Of a stretch of DNA of 64,000 nt, positions 59,826 through 64,000 are shown piece by piece. A model generated the notes under the pieces. That model saw nothing but the letters and a program-made list of their open reading frames with translations, had not been told where the DNA came from and did not search any database. Source of the stretch: JAXMAR01 sp046350295. Lineage in GTDB: Bacteria; Planctomycetota; Planctomycetia; Gemmatales; Gemmataceae. The stretch spans positions 122,723-186,722 of the forward strand of contig JAXMAR010000011.1 in assembly GCA_046350295.1 (NCBI GenBank). Direction: 5' to 3'. Both the position numbers and the translations under genes were made by a program. The number at the start of each line of letters is the position of its first letter. The first letter of the stretch is position 1.

Positions 59826-60046
59826 TTCCGGGACGGGCAGCGCGCGTTCCATGCCCTACCGAGCAACTCGGCCTGAAGCGACTCCAGCGCGGCATACGAC
59901 GCCTGATAGGCGATCTTGTGGCAGTTTTTCCGGGACTCTTCGCCCGAGAACGCGAGCTTGTCCACGATCATCGTTGCGCATGCCATTGCATGGTCGTGCA
60001 ATGGGTCGGCTGACATATCCCCTTCCTTTCCTTCGAGGAAGAGCAT
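59822..60046 (-). CDS. Hypothetical small protein
   Basis: A 74-aa helical protein (MLFLEGKEGDMSADPLHDHA and onward, then KIAYQASYAALESLQAELLG). It could start at the internal ATG (MSADPLHDHA) after GAAGGGGAT. Stop codons overlap the methylase-helicase tail to tail by four bases. Similar short helical proteins are common in mobile elements, but no family is recognised. Confidence 0.5.
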   Translation of the reverse strand: MLFLEGKEGDMSADPLHDHAMACATMIVDKLAFSGEESRKNCHKIAYQASYAALESLQAELLGRAWNARCPSRN

Positions 60047-60137
60047 AGCGCTGCCTCAGATCATAGCAAGCAATATCTACCTCGTCTGGAACGGGAAGCG
60101 CACAGCGTGGACTTCCGCAGGTTAGATTGTTTGTGGC

Positions 60138-60905
60138 TCAAAGCTTCGGCTTCGCGCCTGAGCCGACTGTGGCGCGGATTCGGTCCAGGACATCCGGAGG
60201 CGCATCCACGTCCACCCCGCAGGCGTCGCTGAACACGTCCACGTCGGCCGGCCCGATCCGAAAACGCCGGACGGTCCCACAAACTGTCGGTGTCGTACCG
60301 ACGTGGCACGCTCCGAGTCCGGCGAGGGCGGACTCGATCGCGCCAACGTGCTCCGGCGCGGCGGTCACAGGTGGCGAAGCGGCCACGATCGGCACCACAT
60401 GTCCGCCTGTGGAATCGATTACAGTCACGGTCGCGACTGAAATGGCGGCCTGGAATGTGATCCGGACGCGGAACAATGTGGGAGCCGCCGGGACGGCCGG
60501 GACCGGTGGCTCCCAGTAAAGGACGAATTCGCGCAACCCTCCCTCCGGGGTAACAGCATCCAACCAGGCGCGGTATCCCGGCGTCGGCGCAGTGCCCCGC
60601 CCGGTCAACGTGACCGTGTCACCGGCCCGAGTCGCTCGGTACCCCGTCGGGTCGACGGTACCGAGGTCGAGCCGGAGGAACCCCTCATCCTTCCACCGCT
60701 GGAAGAGGGCGACCCACTCGGCCGGCCATGGCCCGCCGTACGCAGTCGGTGGCATATCGACGGCAGTACGGTGCAGGATCTGGTCGGCGTGCGCTTTCAC
60801 ATCGTCATAGTCCCACAGGTCAAACGCCCAGGCCATACCCTCTCGGTCGATCACGCGAATCAGCGGCCGAATGTGCAACTCAAACCGAACCGGTCTAGTG
60901 GCCAT
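60138..60905 (-). CDS. Tyrosinase-coupled unknown protein
   Basis: A 255-aa cytoplasmic-looking protein (no signal peptide). Residues ~1-75, VRFELHIRPLIRVIDREGMAWAFDLWDYDDVKAHADQILHR and onward, form one segment with the sense 'act on whole, Trp-rich'. The rest is beta-rich with several Thr/Val/Pro runs and two Cys (ACHVGTTPTVC). Its ATG at 60905 lies inside the last codons of the tyrosinase gene (ATGGCCACTAG overlap of 11 bases), so the two are translationally coupled. That suggests a helper, such as a maturation or copper-handling role, but no copper motif is visible. Unknown family. Confidence 0.6.
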   Translation of the reverse strand: MATRPVRFELHIRPLIRVIDREGMAWAFDLWDYDDVKAHADQILHRTAVDMPPTAYGGPWPAEWVALFQRWKDEGFLRLDLGTVDPTGYRATRAGDTVTLTGRGTAPTPGYRAWLDAVTPEGGLREFVLYWEPPVPAVPAAPTLFRVRITFQAAISVATVTVIDSTGGHVVPIVAASPPVTAAPEHVGAIESALAGLGACHVGTTPTVCGTVRRFRIGPADVDVFSDACGVDVDAPPDVLDRIRATVGSGAKPKL

Positions 60906-62235
60906 GCTTGCCTCCCGCTTTGAGATTGGTGTGGGGTGGGGGCGCGCCGTCAAGGGTCACGTAGACGGCCCGGAATTGGATCTCTTCGACCTCCGGGCGC
61001 ATTGTCGGCGCGACCGCCTTCAGCCGCGCCTTCGGGACGACCTTGCTCGGGACGAGGGTGACCACGTACTCCCCCTTGGCGACGCCTTCCTTTCGCAACC
61101 GGTCGGTCACATCAAGGAAGACGTTCCCGGTGTGCTCGTGGGGCTTCCCGTCGACTGTCCAATGCCCCTGCCAAACACAGAACGCCCCGGCCAAGTCGCT
61201 CCGACGGTATTTCTTTTCGGATTGATGAATGAACACCTCCACCGTGTACGAGTACGTCGCCGGGATGCGGACCCCTTCCAGCCAGAGCTGGGCGCGGTGG
61301 AACTCCTTGGGGTCGGCCAACTTGAAACAGAATGGCCCGGCCCCGCCCCAGACGGCGACGAGGTTCTCCACCCCAGCGAGGGCCGTCGGCAGTTCCAGGA
61401 CGCGAGCTTCCAGTCTAGGCGGGGCAGCCCTCATCGGCGGGTCGGTGCTGCCTGGCGGATGGGTGTAGAAGTACCCAAGCTTCGTCACGTCAACGGTGTC
61501 AGTGACCTTCGGTGACCCCCTGAAACCACGGAGCACCTTTTCCTGCGAGGTCGGCGGTTTCTTGTATATCTTCTGCCAACGGTCCCACTGCATGTCGATG
61601 AACGCGTGAAACGACCAGTAAATCGGGTCCTCCGCGGCCGTCGAGGGCCGTGCCATTAGGTCACCGATGTAATTGCTATGCATCGTGTTGTGCGAGTCGA
61701 TCTCCAGAGCCCCGTACGACTTCGGGCCGCCAGCGAAAGCGTTCCAATCTGGGTTGCCGCGGACGATCCGAGTCATGTACGCCTCGTCGTACGATGGATC
61801 GGACGCGGCGGTGTTGCGAAACTCGTTGTAGAGCACGGGATATTTCGGGTCCTCGAACGCATTCGGGTAGCGTTTCCCTGATGCCCGTTTGGTCCAGTTC
61901 CAGTACGGGATGGTGACGTTCTTCGTGGAAAGCGTTGGGTGGTCCGGGTCGCTGGCTTGAAGCGACTTCTCGAAGTTGACCAGGTGCCAGCGGTGCCAGG
62001 GGAAGAACAGGTCGTTGCCGTGCTCACAGCCGTGCGGCGGGCTGATCACGAACAGGTTGTGAAGGTTCGCGTGGTAGCTGTAGTTATTCGTGGGGTCGTT
62101 CCTGTTCTTGAGCACATCGATCGCATGCAGATAGGCGGCCAGCTCCTGCGGTGTGAGGTCGTCGATGTTCTTTCGTTCCCGCGCGATTTGCGCCGCCGCG
62201 GGGGACGCCCCCAAGGCCAGCCACGCCACTGCCAT
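60895..62235 (-). CDS. Exported tyrosinase (type 3 copper oxidase)
   Basis: A 446-aa enzyme that hydroxylates monophenols and oxidises diphenols to quinones. MAVAWLALGASPAAAQ is a signal peptide. The CuA site is in HANLHNLF (His55/59) and HGCEHGNDLFFPWHRWHLVNFE (His72, His81). The CuB site has SHNTMHSNYIGD (His182, His186) and YWSFHAFIDMQWDRW (His210). The C-terminal half (residues ~260-446) is a beta-rich extension like that in plant-type polyphenol oxidases (a KFDV-like lid with RAQLWLEGVRIPATYSYTVEVFI). I chose the ATG at 62235, but a GTG or the in-frame upstream start is possible. It lies upstream of its coupled partner. Confidence 0.9.
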   Translation of the reverse strand: MAVAWLALGASPAAAQIARERKNIDDLTPQELAAYLHAIDVLKNRNDPTNNYSYHANLHNLFVISPPHGCEHGNDLFFPWHRWHLVNFEKSLQASDPDHPTLSTKNVTIPYWNWTKRASGKRYPNAFEDPKYPVLYNEFRNTAASDPSYDEAYMTRIVRGNPDWNAFAGGPKSYGALEIDSHNTMHSNYIGDLMARPSTAAEDPIYWSFHAFIDMQWDRWQKIYKKPPTSQEKVLRGFRGSPKVTDTVDVTKLGYFYTHPPGSTDPPMRAAPPRLEARVLELPTALAGVENLVAVWGGAGPFCFKLADPKEFHRAQLWLEGVRIPATYSYTVEVFIHQSEKKYRRSDLAGAFCVWQGHWTVDGKPHEHTGNVFLDVTDRLRKEGVAKGEYVVTLVPSKVVPKARLKAVAPTMRPEVEEIQFRAVYVTLDGAPPPHTNLKAGGKHGH

Positions 62236-62374
62236 GACAAGTCGCACCACTTGATTTACCTCCGAACGCGTAATTCGGTCAACCGTTCCACAGTGTTGGC
62301 GGAGACCATAGCTAAGGCCTGTCAACCGGTCTCACGAAACGGCGACCCTGCCGCGCAGCCGCGGTCGGCCCAGC

Positions 62375-62974
62375 CTACCTCTTGTCCCGCAGAGTTGGGT
62401 AGAACTGTACCCACACGTTGTCGGTCTTCCCGTGCTTGAGGTGGCACTCGTAACAGGCCACCTTGGGCATCGCCATCGCCGTCTTTTTATCGGGCGGGAA
62501 GATGTAATATGCCCAGTCCTCCTTGGCGCCGTCGGGCCGCTTGCTGTCCTTGACGGCCACCTCAATCTCTTTTTGCTTACCGGGGAAGAATCCCTTCTCC
62601 ACAATGCCCTTTGGCTCACGATCCTTGGACTCGTAGACATCCATGACCAGCACAGTTCCATCGGGGAACGTGCCATTCTTCTTGAACTGATCGTAAGCCT
62701 TCGGGTTGATGTAAACGTTGTGGAAGTCACCGATCTCGGAGTCTTTGTGGCGGTCGCTCTCGCGCTCCGTCGTAGACTTATCTTCTTTGCTGTACCGAAG
62801 CCCGATGTTGGCACCAACGAAGACCCAGGTACGGTACCCATCAGGCCGGATTAATTCTTTCTCCCTGTAGCGAGGATCGGTGTCCTCCGCCGGCCCGAAT
62901 CGCGGCCCGGCAATAACAAAGGCTGACAGCCACAGAAACAACAACGTAAAGAACACTATCACACTTCGGTTCAC
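62375..62974 (-). CDS. Cytochrome P460-like protein
   Basis: A 199-aa protein with an N-terminal signal/anchor (MNRSVIVFFTLLFLWLSAFVIA). The P460 family pattern is visible: IRPDGYRTWVFVGANIGLRY, HNVYINPKAYDQFKKNGTFPDGTVLVMDVYESK, DWAYYIFPP, and a single C-terminal c-type haem motif CYECH at 174-178 followed by KHGKTDNVWVQFYPTL. Members oxidise hydroxylamine in some organisms or have unknown roles elsewhere. A Lys cross-link to haem, needed for true P460 activity, cannot be judged. It is 139 bases upstream of the tyrosinase gene on the same strand. Confidence 0.85.
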   Translation of the reverse strand: MNRSVIVFFTLLFLWLSAFVIAGPRFGPAEDTDPRYREKELIRPDGYRTWVFVGANIGLRYSKEDKSTTERESDRHKDSEIGDFHNVYINPKAYDQFKKNGTFPDGTVLVMDVYESKDREPKGIVEKGFFPGKQKEIEVAVKDSKRPDGAKEDWAYYIFPPDKKTAMAMPKVACYECHLKHGKTDNVWVQFYPTLRDKR

Positions 62975-63086
62975 CGTATTACCTCTACACAGGTTTGCGG
63001 GGGTAACGTCTGCTATTTCTGATGCGACCGACTTCGCGTGCCTGTTCGGCAGCCAGTGCCCTGCCGGGATTATCTCAGGCGCGGCG

Positions 63087-63962
63087 TCAAGCGTCGTGGA
63101 CTGCCTTCAGGAGCGTAAATGTCGAATTGTCAAATTGGGGTCCCCATTCATTCGCTGAATCGCCGTCTTTGTGGAAGGCATCGTTTCCTAGAACTTGTCT
63201 GTTGTTTGAACTGACTTCGATGAATCGCGCTGCCCCGCTGTTTCCAGATCGCATGGGGTTTCCAAGCATTTGGACAGTGCCACCGACGACTTCCCCGCGA
63301 CTGCCATTGACAGTCTGCATGATTTGATTGTTCCCGTAGTTGTGGGGATAGCCAAACGCATTCCAGCTGTTTTCACTTTGAAACGTCTTGTAACCAAGGT
63401 ATCCGACGTCGGAATCGTCCGTCGTGCGCAGAAATGCGAAGTCGTAACGACGGTTCGGCGGATCGCTCACCCAGCCAACCTTTGTTCCCCAAGCATTAAC
63501 AAGGAAGAGCTTTGCATAACTCCCGTTCTTGAAAGCGCGATAGAATCGGAAGTTAGAGAAGAACGCGCCAGTCTTGTTGTCTCGCACGCAGTGCGCCGCG
63601 GTGAGGATTATGTTATACTCCCCAACGAACTGCGCCGAGCCAACATAGGTCAGGCCGTCAGACCCCTTGAAAAAAAGCTTACCGCCATACTGGTATGGCG
63701 AGACAGCGATATTCGCTTCAGTTGGGGTGCCAAAGATCGCGAGGCTCGATTCGTTTTTCGATTCCGGTTGAGAGGGTGGACCCTCCTGCCGCCTTAGAGC
63801 CTCTAACTCCTCGTCTGACATTGGAGGCGACTCAATCGGAATCGCTTCACGGAACATCTTCCGTTCTTCCGATTCCGTCATTTTCCGCTGCTGGGGTTCA
63901 CCTGTGTAAACATCGTCCTTCCCGGGATTATTTGGATTCTGGGGGTGTAGTCGCTTACGCAT
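63087..63962 (-). CDS. Trypsin-like serine protease (V8/glutamyl-endopeptidase type)
   Basis: A 291-aa protein with a hydrophilic ~80-residue N-terminal part (prodomain-like, no signal peptide visible). The S1 fold then has all three triad residues: His124 in LTAAHCVRD, Asp174 in RRYDFAFLRT and Ser242 in MRSGNSGAA. GYPHNYGNNQ and SGNSG resemble V8-like secreted proteases. The ATG at 63962 is close to the window edge, so a longer N-terminus upstream cannot be excluded. It is A+T-richer than the chromosomal genes. It precedes the P460 gene on the same strand. Confidence 0.82.
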   Translation of the reverse strand: MRKRLHPQNPNNPGKDDVYTGEPQQRKMTESEERKMFREAIPIESPPMSDEELEALRRQEGPPSQPESKNESSLAIFGTPTEANIAVSPYQYGGKLFFKGSDGLTYVGSAQFVGEYNIILTAAHCVRDNKTGAFFSNFRFYRAFKNGSYAKLFLVNAWGTKVGWVSDPPNRRYDFAFLRTTDDSDVGYLGYKTFQSENSWNAFGYPHNYGNNQIMQTVNGSRGEVVGGTVQMLGNPMRSGNSGAARFIEVSSNNRQVLGNDAFHKDGDSANEWGPQFDNSTFTLLKAVHDA

Positions 63963-64000
63963 CGTGAATTATGCGGCCATCCGTGGGGAAAGGCGTGCCG

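Larger units (their letters stand above)
46019..60046. mobile_element. Putative integrated (mobilisable) element at tRNA-Lys; right end unknown
   Basis: The stretch starts at the 3' end of tRNA-Lys with a tyrosine recombinase and an excisionase-like gene. It continues with small unknown proteins, a split VirD4/TraG-like ATPase, a ParB-like protein, an A+T-richer gene and a DarB-like methylase-helicase. Gene content differs sharply from the chromosomal part. I did not find a second copy of the tRNA 3' end in the window, so the right boundary given is only the last gene that looks like part of the set. The tyrosinase cluster after 60.1 kb could be inside it too. Confidence 0.6.

Noticed and set aside
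47280..64000. Second tRNA-Lys 3' end (attR) looked for by eye
   Set aside because: No stretch matching GGTTCGAGTCCCTCCGCC was noticed in the right part of the window; a computed search is needed to be certain.

Overview
The window looks like a chromosomal piece from a high-GC planctomycete, most likely near Gemmata (Gemmataceae). This is inferred from the gene families, not from a marker gene. The families include a DUF1549/DUF1553 + DUF1501 pair, DUF1080, a sulfatase, PQQ-type propellers, a PPC-domain HtrA-like protease, a YXWGXW-type protein, and an ECF sigma factor with a long C-terminal extension ending in a PDZ domain. Short palindromic repeats sit in many gaps.

Layout, chromosomal part (1-45.9 kb). 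Positions 1-9.8 kb hold a sulfatase, a frame-broken thioredoxin-fold gene, a heavily frame-broken moeA, small exported proteins, a PQQ propeller protein, an Rpn/PDDEXK-type protein and RNase R carrying an in-frame repeat insertion. Positions 9.8-13.3 kb hold fur-marC (overlapping), a PilZ protein, a DUF72 protein and an exported Lys-rich protein with a clear terminator. Positions 13.3-17.9 kb hold a glycolate-oxidase-like operon (glcD, a membrane protein, glcE, glcF). Positions 18-22.3 kb hold an MpaB-type oxygenase with a sterol-desaturase-family protein, then a DtxR/MntR regulator and an Nramp transporter with a candidate operator between them. Positions 22.4-34.8 kb hold a broken YXWGXW protein, a hybrid histidine kinase, the DUF1549/DUF1501 pair, a membrane SGNH hydrolase, an exported helical protein and the ECF-PDZ fusion. 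Positions 35-45.6 kb hold a rhomboid protease, an HtrA/PPC protease, DUF1080, a PQQ/EF-hand protein, two PilZ proteins, a cysteine-desulfurase-like enzyme and a beta-helix protein.

From 45.9 kb a tRNA-Lys(UUU) is followed at once by a tyrosine recombinase, an excisionase-like gene and about 13 kb of accessory genes. These include several small unknown proteins, a VirD4/TraG-like coupling ATPase split into two reading frames, a ParB-like protein, an A+T-richer gene with a transposase-like winged helix, and a giant DNA methylase-helicase of the DarB type. I read this as an integrated, possibly mobilisable element. I see no relaxase, no VirB4 and no right attachment site, so its right end is open. 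Beyond it, at 60.1-64 kb on the minus strand, lie a tyrosinase, a coupled unknown protein, a cytochrome P460-like protein and a trypsin-like protease. They may be cargo or chromosome.

Many genes that are recognisable along their whole length change frame: the thioredoxin-like gene, moeA, the YXWGXW gene, the DUF1553 end, the sigma factor, the coupling protein and the methylase N-terminus. Several of the breaks fall in short G/C runs. Base-level assembly error is at least as likely as real decay, and every 'pseudogene' call here should be read with that in mind.
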